Positions 1 through 11,600 of a stretch of 64,000 nucleotides of DNA are shown here, piece after piece (position 1 is the first letter of the stretch; every line of letters starts with the position of its first letter). Under the pieces are notes generated by a model that saw nothing but the letters and a program-made list of their open reading frames with translations, was not told where the DNA came from and made no database searches. The stretch is taken from positions 45,138-109,137 of the forward strand of contig JAJEKV010000398.1 of NCBI GenBank assembly GCA_021234155.1. The letters run 5' to 3'. The position numbers were made by a program, and so were the translations under genes. Source of the DNA: Isoetes taiwanensis. Lineage: Eukaryota > Streptophyta > Lycopodiopsida > Isoetales > Isoetaceae.

Positions 1-81
1 GTCTGGAATAGAAAACCTATCTGAGCAAGCTATTTTGGACATGATGAAAATAACAAATAAAGACATGCTTAGGTACTCAAA

Positions 82-423
82 GTGGTCGCCTGGATTATTC
101 AGGCATATAAACCTTGGAACAAGGAAAAACTAGCCCATCTACCATCTAAGGTCCATGTGAAGCTGAGGTGCAAAGTCAGTGGGGACTTGGACATTCCTGA
201 GACTGTATCAAAAACCTACATGGTGAAGTCCTGTCAAGGTTCTCTGGTTGTTGCGGCCCAAACTATTCCAAAGACAGCTTCATTGTTTGTGGTGGACTGT
301 CGAACGTACCCTCAGGATATAGACTACTACATCTTTATGCTCTCAAATTGTCTCAAGCAGACCACCCAAGAGTACATCACGCTTGTGTTCCCGCTTGAAC
401 CTGCAGAGGAATATGTAGCATAA
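82..423 (+). pseudogene. Unrecognised coding remnant, cut by composite element A
   Basis: An open frame of about 110 codons whose product I do not recognise. The residues are ordinary for a soluble protein (mixed charged and hydrophobic, no signal peptide, no membrane segment). The last codons and the stop lie inside the 5' tip of composite element A, which starts near 410, so the natural 3' end is missing. The frame (codons starting at 1 mod 3) is the same as that of the coding remnant resuming near 3406 beyond the element. Both may therefore be parts of one interrupted gene that continues into the FCP1-like pseudogene. That link is inference. The upstream end also runs off the window, since bases 1-81 show no convincing start. 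Confidence 0.35.
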
Positions 424-680
424 TAACAGGGGGTTTCTTTTGTATTTTTGTACTTTTTTCCCTAAGGTTTTTATATGATTTCATGGATGTATTTGATGAG
501 GCATACTAATTAGTATATCTAGAGTGCGCGTACGGTTGAACTAATTTTGATGCCTATATCCAATGGTTTAGACCCATATATCATATATTTATTTTTATAT
601 TGTATTTTCGTATTGTATCAAATATTCTGCTCGACATGCAAGGCTCGAGATAACCCATTTTAGGGTTATGTGTTGGGAAT
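414..680 (+). repeat. Conserved 5' module of composite family, copy A
   Basis: About 120 bp are clearly alignable with 13553 onward and 27651 onward, from the AACAGGGGGTTTC tip through ATACTAATTAGTATATCTAGAGTGC. The similarity then fades but keeps a CATGCA, CTCGA and TTTAGGGTT tail at about 628-668. In every copy it sits just 5' of a captured gene fragment. Confidence 0.7.
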
Positions 681-1020
681 GAAAATGAAGATTTTTAGGG
701 AAGAATCATCTCTGCATTCCGGCGATCTGCGAACAGGAGAATTCCCTTTGTCAGTTTTGCTTGTTCCAGAACGGCAGATTTGCTTCTCAATAGCTAAGAT
801 TTAAGCAGTCTGCCCTTGTGTCGAAATGGATAGTGTGGTGCATAACCCACTTTATATTTTTCTCAAATCCAGCAGGAAAGATTGTTCTCTCAAAGCCCAA
901 TGCCGGAAGTAATGCATAGGATGCTTCTCCATGTTATTCTTTCCAGATCTCTTGCTGCCTTGATCTGCAGAGATCGGCAATTTGGCGAGACAGAGATTAG
1001 AGATCATTAGGCACCCAGTT

Positions 1021-2340
1021 CGACTCCTAGCACACCGGAGTTGAAGCCTCCTCCGAGGCCTCTGTTTTTGCCGCCACCACCTCTTCCTGAAGAGTTAAGA
1101 CTGCCCAGTGGTACTGCTTCTCCTCACATCTGAAGCAAGATCTAGTAACAAACCTCCCAAGTTTATCTATGGATTAAAAGGCCTTGATCAGGCTCAACGT
1201 ACCTTGGAGTTTAGTGATGGAACTGGGTATGATAGTTCTGAAAGTGGTGACAAAAGAGAATTATCCATTATTATTCCTCCTGTTTCTCTTGGACAAAAGG
1301 ATTTGGTTGAAGTTCTTAGAGAAATGGATGAACTATTCATGAAGGCTCATGAAAGTGGAAAAGAGCTTGGACGTCTTCTTGAATCAAGAAAGATACATTA
1401 TCATTCCAACTTCGTCAATCTTAGGGGTATGTTCTTTGTCTATTCTATGTTTATAAGAGTCTTTTTGCCTACCTGTGTGAGGCAAAAACTTACTTGAAAT
1501 TCATATGCCAGGATTTGATTCCCACTCTAATCGTGTATTGCAAGCTATTTCATGGGGAAATTGGTACAATAGAAGTAGCGTATGCAATTGAGGATGTTGA
1601 TCTTTGTGACTCAACAAGTCATTCAAATACTCTTGATAAAATCTTTGCATGGGAAAAGAAGTTATATGACGAAGTGAAGGTATGCAATTTTGATTGCTTT
1701 TGGCTTTTTCTTATTTATTTCCAAATATGAATACATATGCAAATAATTTTCTAGGTTCTTGAAAACCGCTACGAGTGGAGTACGAGAAAAAGAGTGCTCT
1801 GCTAAGAAGCCAGGATTCTAGAGGAGATTATGAAGCAATCGACAAGACACGGTCTGCTATTAAAGCATCACAGACACGGATAATGGTTGCACTTGAAGGT
1901 GTTGCCACTGCTACAAAAAATATTCAAAAGCTGAGAGATGAAGAACTCTATCCGCAACTTCTTCAGCTCTTGGAAGGGTAAAATTTACATCTGTTGCTAC
2001 TTAGATTTGATGATGTTTTTATATTCTTGACATGAAAAAGTTAATGAAAATTGCAGGCTTATGGGAATGTGGGTAGGCCTTTATCATTGCCATTTGGAGC
2101 AACATAGAGTAGTCATGCAAATGAAGGCAGTGGAATGCGTTGGAAGAGATGAAGCAACCACAAACCTTCATCGGCAGACTACACTGCAGTTGGAAGCAGC
2201 ACTTGATGAATGGTATGTCACATTTCACAGATTTATTTACGCACAGCGGGATAATCATTCCAGCTGGAAATTTGCTGATTTAGGACCTACGTGCCTTGCC
2301 CTCTTATGCCAGCATCATCAGTTGGCGTCTATTTGGTAGA
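1021..2340 (+). pseudogene. NRG2/DUF632-like (bZIP-like plant protein) gene fragment
   Basis: Plant DUF630/DUF632 proteins (Nitrate Regulatory Gene 2 / REL2 type) carry a proline-rich linker and then a long alpha-helical DUF632 region. Here 1021-1120 reads a proline-rich segment. Then 1140-1420 carries the DUF632 start (GKELGRLLESRKIHYHSNF), 1520-1680 has LDKIFAWEKKLYDEVK, 1785-1978 has VEYEKKSALLR to LRDEELYPQLLQLLEG, and 2060-2280 has the segment ending in YAQRDNHSSW. GT/AG intron borders remain (for example GTATGCAA after 1679, TTTTCTAG near 1754). It is broken: the proline-rich frame stops near 1128, the frame shifts near 1586, and a stop or shift lies near 1760-1775. Both the N-terminal DUF630 part and the normal C-terminus are absent. 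It is the cargo of composite element A. Confidence 0.75.
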
Positions 2341-2462
2341 GAACTATCCATAGGCGTGATCTTGTTGTATAGCACGATTAGCCATCTTTGCCGATCAAAT
2401 GCTCATCTTCAGGAGAATGTGTGCTGCTTCAAAAAACAATTGTTAAAATGCTTTGGGACAAT

Positions 2463-2686
2463 CAGATAATACATTCGCAGGTTTTTTCCTTTTTTTGATG
2501 AGGAAACAAGTTGGAGAGGCTACTGTACAAACAATTGCAGATAATACATTGGCACATTTTTTCCTTTTTTTGATGAGGAAACAAGTTGGAGAGGCTATTG
2601 TCTGCATAATTGCAGATAATACATTGGCATATTTTTTCCTTTTTGATGAGGAAACAAGTTGGAGAGGCTATTGTACGCACAATTGC
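2463..2686. repeat. Three 75-bp tandem repeats
   Basis: Units start at 2463, 2538 and 2613, exactly 75 bp apart, with few differences. Each contains a T-tract followed by GATGAGGAAACAAGTTGGAG. They lie between the NRG2-like cargo and the 3' hairpin of composite element A. Confidence 0.9.
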
Positions 2687-2944
2687 TTTATTAGGCGATT
2701 TTGTTTTATTAATGTTAACATCACACATTCCATTCGACACAATCACATGTGAATTCTCAAGTTCAATATAATTGTTCAAGTGCATGATATTACATTATGC
2801 TTTAATATTATAGTTACTCATATTTCATTTTACTATATTCCCTTTTTTCTCTTAATGCTGTATATTACATAACACATATTGCTACATGTCATTATATTCT
2901 CATCGCCTTTTTTTTTTATGGCCCGAAATTAAAAAAAATTTTAG

Positions 2945-3408
2945 TATAATAACCAACACATAACTACCATTGACATTAATAAATATAACCATTGGAACCA
3001 ACACATTTAAATTAAAATCCCCCTTAAACCCCCTTTGGTTTGGGTGCATATTCACACGGGGGGTGACGTAGGGCAGCGAGAGCCCTCATAATTGTATTTT
3101 GCACGTACGAAATCAACACCATATAGTATTCCGGTTGAAATCTTATAGTATTTTGCGAATCTTGTTATACAGTATAGCAAATCTTGTACTTGCATACCCC
3201 ACAAATGAGGAACTTTACGTACGGTGTAGATTAAGGAATATGGGGCGAATATGCCAATCCGACAGCTCTCGATGCCCGGAGTCACCCCCCGTGTGAATAT
3301 GCACCCAAACCAAAGGGGGTTTAAGGGGGATTTTAATTTAAATGTGTTGGTTCCAATGGTTATATTTATTAATGTCAATGGTAGTTATGTGTTGGTTATG
3401 TGTTGGCC
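2945..3408. repeat. Long fold-back (inverted repeat) module, copy A
   Basis: The left arm (about 2947-3085) and right arm (about 3270-3400) are near-perfect reverse complements, including TTTAAATTAAAATCCCCC and GGTTTGGGTGCATATTCACA. A core of about 190 bp lies between them. It could be read as a MITE, but the same module directly follows the TTTAGT end in copies B and C, so it is treated as part of the composite element. Confidence 0.85.
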
Positions 3409-5223
3409 ACCACTCAGATAGAGGCCAATATGAGTGTACGCCATGGGATGCTGGTAGATGGGACGCCTGCTAAAAACAGTTATGTCACTCATGGCATAAT
3501 AATGATCACTTACGTGATCATAAATAAAGTAGCAGATGTGGTTTACGAGGCAGACAAGAGTGGTTCCCAAAAGTTTCCTGAGCCGATACTCAGATTTACA
3601 GAGAAGGAGAGCTTGAATAATTACCTCTGAACCGATGAGCCCTGAGCCGATACTCAGATTTACAGAGAAGGAGAGCTTGGATAATTACCTCTGAACCGAT
3701 GAGCTTACCTCCAACCTGACCACTGAGGAATGTGGGAAGGAATTAGAGTACAAACAGGTTGGCCTGAAGGGAGGTGCAATGAACAAGTACAGACTAAGCT
3801 CGAACTTGGCTTTCTACCTCGTGGATACATTTGTACCCAAGGGAGGCTTAGTCTGTGACTACTTTGTCAATGGTAGGGTTGGGCATGAAGATCTAGCCAA
3901 TGGCAGAAAAGTTCAAAGCTAGGTGGTCACTGAGCAGCAGAAAGAGTTTCTGGAGTTGTATTATCCTGATGTGGAGAAGCATCATCTGATATATCAAGGG
4001 AAGCAAGTACAGAGGGAGAATCGGCAAGGTCAAAAGGATGCAGAGAGGGAGAGAAAGAAGAAGGAGGCAGCGCAAGAGTCCGAGGAGGAGGATGCAGGGG
4101 ATGACACTTCAGAAGAAACTATCTCTGATGAAGAGTCCGCTTCTGAAGAAAGTGAAACTGAATCAAGAAGTCCACCACCAAAGTCGCCACCAATCATGGA
4201 TCCACAAAATTAGGAGAAGTTGGCACAGGCCTTATCAGAAGAGGAGAAAATTCTTGAGGTAAATCCACAGGAACCAGATATACAGAATACTTCTGTTCTT
4301 CCTGAACAAGCTGACCCTAGTCCTATCAGAGCTGAAGAAGAAGATAGGACATCCAGGATGGGAGAAAAGGTGACTTCACGCATAGAAGAGTAAGTCATAT
4401 GGATCACTTATTTAGCATGTCTCGCATGTGGCGCGAGTGTATTATTCTTGAATATCAAAAAAATTTGTTAACTTGAAATATGCATTGTGCAGAGAGGAGA
4501 CTACTTCAAATAACAACAAACTTATCCTCTTCGACCTGAATGGAGTTCTTATCAAGTCCTTCTCCAAGGCAGAGACCGTGCTGCACCTCCCTTTTTCTAG
4601 AGGGGTTCTAGAGACAAAGACCAAATGGGTGTATCCAAGACCTGGTGTTTACAAATTGTTGATCCATCTGAAGGACAGAGCCAGCATTGGTATATGGTTA
4701 TCCATGCTGCGAAACAATATATTAGAAATTAAAGAAGTTGTTCCAGAGCTGAAGAACTTTGATTTCTACATTATATTAGATCAAGGTGATTGTGGGATTG
4801 TTCGTCAACCACAACATGGAGCAAAGAATATCTTCATCAAGAATATACATGAGGCCTTGGAGGTGATAGAAGGATTTCCAGAAGAGCAGATATGTTTGGT
4901 GGATGATGACCCCATCAAGTATTGCTTGAACATAGACAGCAGCATAAATCCTCTGACATGGCATTTAAATAATGTAGATGAAGAGAGATGGACGTAAACT
5001 CGCCGCTACCTTGCTTGTGGTTGACAGGGATACTCGATCATTAGTCACGTCTGTATGGGTCGGTGGTCATTACTGGTCACCGGACGATATCATCGATCTC
5101 TCTCCGCCATCAGTAAAAACATTACAGATGTTTGAGTCCCTCATATCACCCCCTACAGTGCCTGCTTTCCTGAGTGTTAGATCAGATTTGCAAGGAAAGC
5201 AAACCCTACAAACTATGATCTAG
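3406..5223 (+). pseudogene. FCP1/NLI-interacting-factor phosphatase-like pseudogene
   Basis: The C-terminal part (4494-4990) is an FCP1-homology HAD phosphatase domain: FDLNGVL (motif I, normally DxDx), a WVYPRPGVY stretch, then LVDDDP and a trailing RRYLA near 5000. Upstream is a frame with an acidic, Lys/Glu-rich coiled region (3990-4390). It joins the domain through a good intron (about 4391-4492, GTAAGT to TTGTGCAG). The gene is dead: stops at 3628-3630, 3920-3922, 4211-4213, 4995-4997 and near 5025, and a 64-bp tandem duplication (3577-3704) that shifts the frame. The second Asp of motif I is Asn, as I recall for some plant FCP1-domain proteins. The region 3406-3990 is unrecognised. The 82-423 frame may be its upstream part, split off by composite A. 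Confidence 0.65.
3577..3704. repeat. 64-bp tandem duplication
   Basis: Two copies start at 3577 and 3641 and differ at about one base. Since 64 is not a multiple of 3, the duplication moves the reading frame and accounts for one lesion in the FCP1-like pseudogene. Confidence 0.9.
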
Positions 5224-5692
5224 TTGTAAAAAATTATTGTCAATGAAAATGTACTCAGATTTGTAAAAATACTTGTACATGTACATAACTTATATATGAA
5301 TATACAAGACGTTTTTTATGCAAAATTAGTTTCGCCTTGGCTCTTTCCAGTCTACACTACTTTTTGCCTTGGTTTTGTTGTCTCAATTTCCAACACACTC
5401 AATAAATAGTGCAATATTGCCACCAATTCATATTAAAAAAAATACAGAACGCAATTTCTTGCTCAAAACATAGGGAAAAACTCGAGGTAAAAAAAATGAA
5501 CAGTGGAATAATTTCAAAATAATGGAATCGTGGTTGAGGCCATGGAAAATTTAATGCATTCCAATAGTTGTCATGTACATTGTGCTGATTTTAATGGTTG
5601 TTTTATATTGTGTGTGCAACGGTGATTCAAGTACAAATCAAATGTACTGAAATCTAGAATATTGATTCAATATCATTATTAAAGCTAAATAT
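5224..5692. other. No recognisable gene
   Basis: AT-rich sequence between the FCP1-like pseudogene and the head-to-tail repeat. I see no long frame, no repeat and no RNA gene. Confidence 0.5.
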
Positions 5693-5831
5693 CCCATATG
5701 TAGCAAAATAACAGGGGGTTCCAGGGGGATTTGATATAGATATAATTCTTGAAACCATAGACCATATCCCTAAAACAATTCAATGGGTTATTATAAAAAA
5801 AAAACATAGATTTAAGATAAAAAATAGTCAC

Positions 5832-5906
5832 ATTAGCTCACTAGTTAGATTGGTTAAAGTAGTCTTATTAGGACATTGAGTTATTTTAGTAGAGGTTCGA
5901 ATCCCC
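5832..5906 (+). other. tRNA-like segment with A and B boxes (SINE-head-like), copy 1
   Basis: TTAGCTCACTAGTTAG (about 5833-5848) resembles an A box and GGTTCGAATCC (5894-5904) is a perfect B box, about 60 bp apart as in tRNA genes. No complete cloverleaf is evident, so I call it tRNA-derived, not a tRNA gene. Confidence 0.5.
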
Positions 5907-6262
5907 GTATTTCATATTCTAAAAGCTTAAATGAAACCGTATAGAGGCACGATATACCATCAAAACCTTAGGCAAACTCGTATTCGACATCTTAAAATCA
6001 TAGGCGTCCCCAATCATAATTGAGCATAATGAAAAGCAGAGGTGTCCAGAGGCTCCAACATCTGATCACGGGGTGAGGATTGATGATCCGACGATTTGTG
6101 GTAGTCCAGGTGCACCTCGTTTAGAATATGTAGCAAAATAACAGGGGGGTTCGGGGGATTTGATATAGATATAATTCTTGAAACCATAGACCATATCCCT
6201 AAAACAATTCAATGGGTTATTATAAAAAAAAAACATAGATTTAAGATAAAAAATAGTCACAT

Positions 6263-6336
6263 TAGCTCACTAGTTAGATTGGTTAAAGTAGTCTTATTAG
6301 GACATTGAGTTATTTTAGTAGAGGTTGAATCCCCCG
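6263..6336 (+). other. tRNA-like segment, copy 2, degraded B box
   Basis: Same A-box-like motif as at 5833. The B box has lost its C (GGTTGAATCC), so Pol III function is less likely than in copy 1. Confidence 0.45.
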
Positions 6337-6697
6337 TATTTCATATTCTAAAAGCTTAAATGAAACCGTATAGAGGCACGATATACCATCAAAACCTTAG
6401 GCAAACTCGATTCTGACATCTTAAAATCATAGGCGTCCCCTAATCATAATTGAGCATAATCAAACGAGAGGTGTCGAGGCTCCAACATACTGATCAGGGC
6501 GAGGATTGACAGATCCGGCGATTGTGGTAGTCCAGGGTGCACCTCGTTTAGAATATGTAGCAAAATCAAATCAAATAGATTACATATTGACTACAAATCA
6601 AATATATACATGATAAGCCCCACAAAAGCTAGAAGTTCAATAAAAGGCTTTACACATTATATATTGATCATAATGCACATGATTGTTAACATACCCC

Positions 6698-6845
<148 letters not shown>

Positions 6846-6849
6846 TGAG

Positions 6850-7385
6850 TAGGAGGACCTCATTTTTGGCACATCGGTAGGAGCAAAGATGGTCAGGCCG
6901 TTCTCGTCACCTCCTAGTCCATTTTAGAGATGCTATTTCCAGGCTACATATACTGAGGCATAGCAATCATCTAAAAGGAACTATCGTTTTCGTCCAAGAG
7001 GATCTAACTCCAAAGATAGCTCTGATTAAAAGAGAAATTATATTGGTATGCAAGCTCACTTTGCAATGGAAGTGGGAAGATATCTGAGAGGAGTTCAGGC
7101 TATCATTAGAGATGAATGGCCTTTTGATCCATAAACAGTTTTATTATAGCCATGTTCTTTTTTTTGTTGTTATTTCTATTTATTCTTTTGTTTTGTGATG
7201 GTACATAAAATCTGATTTAATTGTCTGTCCTAAAGGCCAAGTCATAGTTTCATCTGAGTTTTGCCTAGGCTTTGTAATATTTCTATTATGTTTGATGATG
7301 TTTTGGGTTGTTCTAGCCCATTGTATGAGTTCCATGGCCTATTGGTCTCCATGGACGTTAAAAAATCTATTCTATTATATTCTAT
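6850..7385 (+). mobile_element. LINE 3' end, hairpin/TATTC-tail family, plus strand
   Basis: The terminal part (about 7310-7385) matches the 3' ends of the minus-strand LINE copies at 22563 and 37130: TAGCCCATTGTATG, CCTATTGGTCTCC, TGGACGTTAAAAAA, then an imperfect (TATTC)n-like tail. A degenerate end-of-frame (EWPFDP then stop, about 7110-7130) may be the ORF2 end. The upstream border is not clear and no reverse transcriptase remains. Confidence 0.55.
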
Positions 7386-7675
7386 TTACAAGTTCATAAA
7401 ACACTGGAATTAAAACTAACAATGTGAGTATGGTTGATTGTGGATTGTGGCATTGCATTTATAATTCATACTTCTAATGTTCTCTAGGATTAAAAGGCAC
7501 AGAAGATGGTAAGGCACTAACCTCTTTCAATGAAAATTTGTATACTTTTCAAGCTCCTGCTTACTGAGTGTTTCCATTCATATCTTTACCTAGTGACACA
7601 AACACATATGGTCATCAAGGTTGTGAGAAAAACAAGGAACTATGACAAGATTTGCTTAACATACAAAATAATTAT

Positions 7676-8352
7676 TAGGAAAAATTATCAAAATACCTTA
7701 ATATTTATAGCCCCTTTTTTTTTTGGAATTCTCAAAATACCCTTTTTTTCTTTTATATTGAGCTGTGGGACTCTTCATCGAGCTATATACTGCCAGATTT
7801 AAACCAGCTATACTGCAGAATGAATGCTTCGTCACATCCACATGCAGCAATTATTGAATCTGAACATAGATGAAGGGTTAGGGTTCAAATTATCTTTCGA
7901 TTTGGATGAGCCTATTTACCAGAATTCATCTTGCCATCTCCACTGTAAGTTTCTACTCAATTTTTTACTTCTGCAACCGCAGATGTGCTACTTTCATAAT
8001 CTATGTGTTGCATCAAAATAACAAGCAAGTAGAATTCGGAGGAAGTGTCAGGCAATCTATTGTAAACTACATCCACATGGAATCCATGATAAGAATCAAT
8101 TTCAGCCTTATATTTTGTTCTAGTCAGAGCAATCCAAGAAAAAATTGATTCCACCTGATTGAACAAGGAAGATTCAAATTGCTAAAGAAAGATACAGAGT
8201 ACTGGTTGCTCAGAGGAAAAAAAGCTAGAAAAACAACATCGACTATGGAATGTAGTTTCTGATTAGGCCGGAGTTGTTAAGGACACCGCCATGGAAGGGC
8301 ATTTTCACAATTATGAAAAAATTAGGGGTATTTTTAGAGAACCAGTTATCCC
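7676..8352. repeat. Possible degenerate inverted-repeat element
   Basis: The left side (about 7676-7742) and right side (about 8293-8345) are loosely complementary, with AAAATACC/GGTATTTT-type motifs and runs of T. They recall the clear terminal repeats of the element at 20903-21628. The interior has no recognised gene. No convincing target duplication was found. Confidence 0.3.
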
Positions 8353-8609
8353 TTGTTCTACCTACTGAATTTTTGTTTTTCCAAAAAATAGTTAACAAAT
8401 TATAAGGTGCTGAAATAGTTCAACAGAATATAATTGCATGCCACGACATCATGACTTGCTATCGCCTATCTGCGATTAAACATCATGTCAATTCAATAGT
8501 CATAAGAGGTGAAAATCTCAAAATATCGGAAGCAAAAAAGATAAAATCAATGGTCCGAAAACATTGCACATGACTTGAGAACCAAAACGTGTTGTGTCTT
8601 TTTTGTTTT
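8353..8609. other. No recognisable gene
   Basis: Short AT-rich interval leading to the poly(T) of the minus-strand LINE. Nothing supported. Confidence 0.4.
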
Positions 8610-8622
8610 GGGTGCTCAATCT
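8610..8622. repeat. Target-site duplication, left copy (13 bp)
   Basis: GGGTGCTCAATCT directly before the poly(T) of the minus-strand LINE. The identical 13-mer occurs at 12901-12913, after the Copia fragment. Confidence 0.7.
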
Positions 8623-11600
8623 CTTTTTTTTTTTTTTTTTTTTTTTTGAAGGCAAGGTAGGACTTAGTATTCATAAGTAAAGATTACATCATATGGCATA
8701 CCATGGAAGGTATACTCTAATATAGATAGCATAGAATTCATTAACATGCTTCTCATAAAATGAAGCATGAGTAGATAATGGGGCCAGCTCTGTGGTCCCA
8801 AACCTTCTAATGTTATCAAAATGCATCAGAAGCTAATAAGAGTTTAAAAGTTTAAGTAACATCATAAAGTTTACTGGGCTTCAATAAGATCCTGCATTGT
8901 GAGCTCTGTTACCCTCCTTCTTCCAAAGATATTCACCAGCAAATCGAGTTTATCAGCTGGATAATTGGTGAAGTCCAACAGTACCAACATATGAGCTTCC
9001 CTTTTCTGTTTCCATTTGTGGTACAAATTCATAGAATACTGCTTCAGGTTGTTGTGCCTCCATGCATCAGGCCTATTTAGAACCTTTTTAATAGCCGAGG
9101 CACGAATCATCTCCTGCTTTAACTGGATGAACATATATTCTTCCTCAATCCTAGAGAGATTTGAGTCTTCATCATCTGAGTTACATGCCACCCCCATCTC
9201 CCTCTCTGCTGCTCCAACTCTATTGAGTCTCCTCATTGCACATGTGCAAGACAACATCGCGAAATATTAGCTTTAGAACAAAAGAATCATACAGTCCTTG
9301 AAAGCTGCCAATGGTGTTCCACTCTTTGTCATAAATTTTCCCTTTTACTGCTCTGTGTGCAACTGCCGAGTTTATCAGTGATGTCAGAAAGGTCTGTTTA
9401 ATCCAAATCAGATTTGGAGTTTTGGATTTGGAGTTCCTGTGCTTCCAGATTGCCCAACAGCTCAAGGATCTTGTTGTATTTAGTAGTCTATTGTCAGTGT
9501 TTAGAAATTCCATCATACAGGAGTCACCAGCAGCCCCTTTATTAATTTGTGCAGCCCAGCTCCAGAATTCTTTGATTACAGGGCATAGGAAGACATGGTT
9601 AGAGGTTTCAATCTCACCACATCCTAATGGACATACCTCTGAGATAGAGTCATCAAATTTTGCCCTCCTGTGTGTAGTTAGCTCTGATGTAAGATCAGCC
9701 AACCAAAGGTTTTAATTTTGTTTGTTGTATAATTCTTTCAACCCTGAGCACAAACAACAGCTAGCCTTCTCTCATCACAATTCCAGAGTTGGGTTGCTTT
9801 GGATGGTTTGTGGTTCACCAGATTCTTATAAATCTCTTTCACAGAATAAATCCCTTTCCCTTTTAGATGCCACTAGTTTGAGCTATCACACAATTCTTCA
9901 TACTGCTTGACCTTATCCATTATGAGATTATAGATCTTCCTATCCAACTCTGAACCTTTAGTTACCATTGCAATCTCATCCCCTTTTTTCCAGGCTGTTT
10001 CTCCACATCTCAAATTGAAATCACCAATTTTCCTAATTCCTGCATTATGCCATTGCATATATTTCTGTGGATGCTTGAGAGCTAAACAATCATTATTGCT
10101 ATTTACAACCCCCGGATGCCAGAAAAAAATTAATGTCCTTAACTTTGGCATCAAGGATCGGAGGCCTATAACATAATGCTGCAGAATTCCAAGCTTCAAA
10201 CATTCTTCTCAGCACATTAGATGTATTTGGACATGGATTAAATTGAAAGAAGGCTGAATCTGGTAGTTCATGTTTTGGACTGTGGCTGCCTACTGGATAA
10301 GACTCCTGTATCCAATATCTGATCAATTTCATTGCTGGGGATGGGGAAGAGTTATGGATAGCTCTCCACACCATCTTGACAGATAGTGCCTGGGCTACTT
10401 TGTGTACTCCTTGCCAGATGAACTGCCTGATACCTGCCTCTATTTTACTGTAGGATGCCTTATCTCCCACTATTACAGACGAGAAGTAAACATGTGTGAT
10501 GCTGATCACTGCATTAGCAATTTGCACTCTGCCAGCTAAAGAAAGAGAGGAAGAATACATACCTAGTTTCCTTTTTATCCTGGTTGAGAATCTTGATACC
10601 ATGTATCTCGATTTCCTGTGTGTCTAGGATGATTGCACATTTGTTCTTGTTTAGCTTGACACTTGATGTATGGCCAAATCTTTCCATCACAGTAAAAAAG
10701 TTTGAGAGGCTATTATCTTCCTGTTTTATAAAAACAAAGGTATCATCAGCATATTGCATCAGGGAGAAGGTACCTTCACTACCTGGCAGCTACAGACATT
10801 TGATATCACCCTTATTTTGCATGTAAGTTACCAGTTTGGTGACCATCTCTGCTACAATTAAGAAGAGGTATGGAGCTAGAGGGCATCCTTGCCTCACACC
10901 TCTTCTGCATGGGAATTGGTCTGTAGGAGTGCCAATAATCATGATTGCAGATGAGGATATCATGTTGAATCCAAAAACTTTTTGATATACCCTTTCTGGC
11001 AGCCAGGGAATAAATTACTAATCGCATATTTCTTATTAGCCAAAATGACTTTAGCTAAACTTGCTCGATATTGATCCCAACTTTTTCTGTGGTTTAGCTA
11101 AACTTTACACATTTTTCCTCTCATACTTTCTAGCGTTTAGCTAAACTAACCCAAACTTCATTTCAAAATTTCTTCGGTTTGACTTACAGAAAATATTAAG
11201 CCAAATTACTATACTTTTTTTCAATTGTTTCCACTTATTTTAATCATTTTCTTTGTGAAAACATTCTAAAATAAAGCTAACTAGCAAAGTCTAGGACTCA
11301 AATTGATTCATAATGCTAGAAACTAAACCACTAATCATATATTTCATATAAACTAGAATGGTGTTAGCTAAACTAGCCCGAAATTCATTCTAAAAGTTTA
11401 TATGGTTTAGCTAAATAATATAAAATTTCATTCTCTTACTTTCTAGCATTTGGCTAAAGAGCTCCAGGTTTGGTGTAGTCCCTAAAAAAGTTAAGCTAAA
11501 ATTATTATTTTTTTCCCAATTTTTTCCATTTACTTTAGCCAATGTTTTTTGAAAATGTGCTAAAAAATCGTCAAATAGCTAAGTTTAGCCCTTAAATTAT

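Larger units (their letters stand above)
410..3408 (+). mobile_element. Composite gene-fragment-carrying element, copy A
   Basis: First of three related elements. The 5' module (about 410-680) matches 13549-13800 and 27649-27910 and opens with TAGCATAATAACAGGGGG. The cargo is an NRG2-like gene fragment (about 1021-2340). Near the 3' side lie three 75-bp tandem repeats. A degenerate GGCCCGAA hairpin remnant and a T-rich stretch end at TTTTAGT (about 2941-2945). A fold-back module fills 2945-3408. The order 5' module, cargo, hairpin/TTAGT, fold-back is the same as in copies B and C. A Helitron-like origin is inferred from the 3' hairpin plus TTAGT and the gene capture; no helicase is present, so the copy would be non-autonomous. 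Confidence 0.6.
5693..6555 (+). repeat. 432-bp head-to-tail tandem repeat with composite-family tip
   Basis: Two copies, starting near 5695 and 6127, each open with ATATGTAGCAAAATAACAGG. A third, partial tip follows at about 6553. The tip matches the start of the composite elements (tip at 414, 13553, 27651), but the interior differs. The copies differ mainly by single-base insertions and deletions. Each unit contains tRNA-like A and B boxes. Head-to-tail arrays are known for rolling-circle elements, which is an inference here. Confidence 0.75.

Noticed and set aside
2945-3408. An independent MITE unrelated to the upstream gene fragment
   Set aside because: The same module follows the TTTAGT hairpin end in all three copies, so independence is less likely. 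It is not excluded.
5832-5906. A functional tRNA gene
   Set aside because: A and B boxes are present, but I cannot fold a full cloverleaf and it lies inside a repeat, so it is called tRNA-like only.
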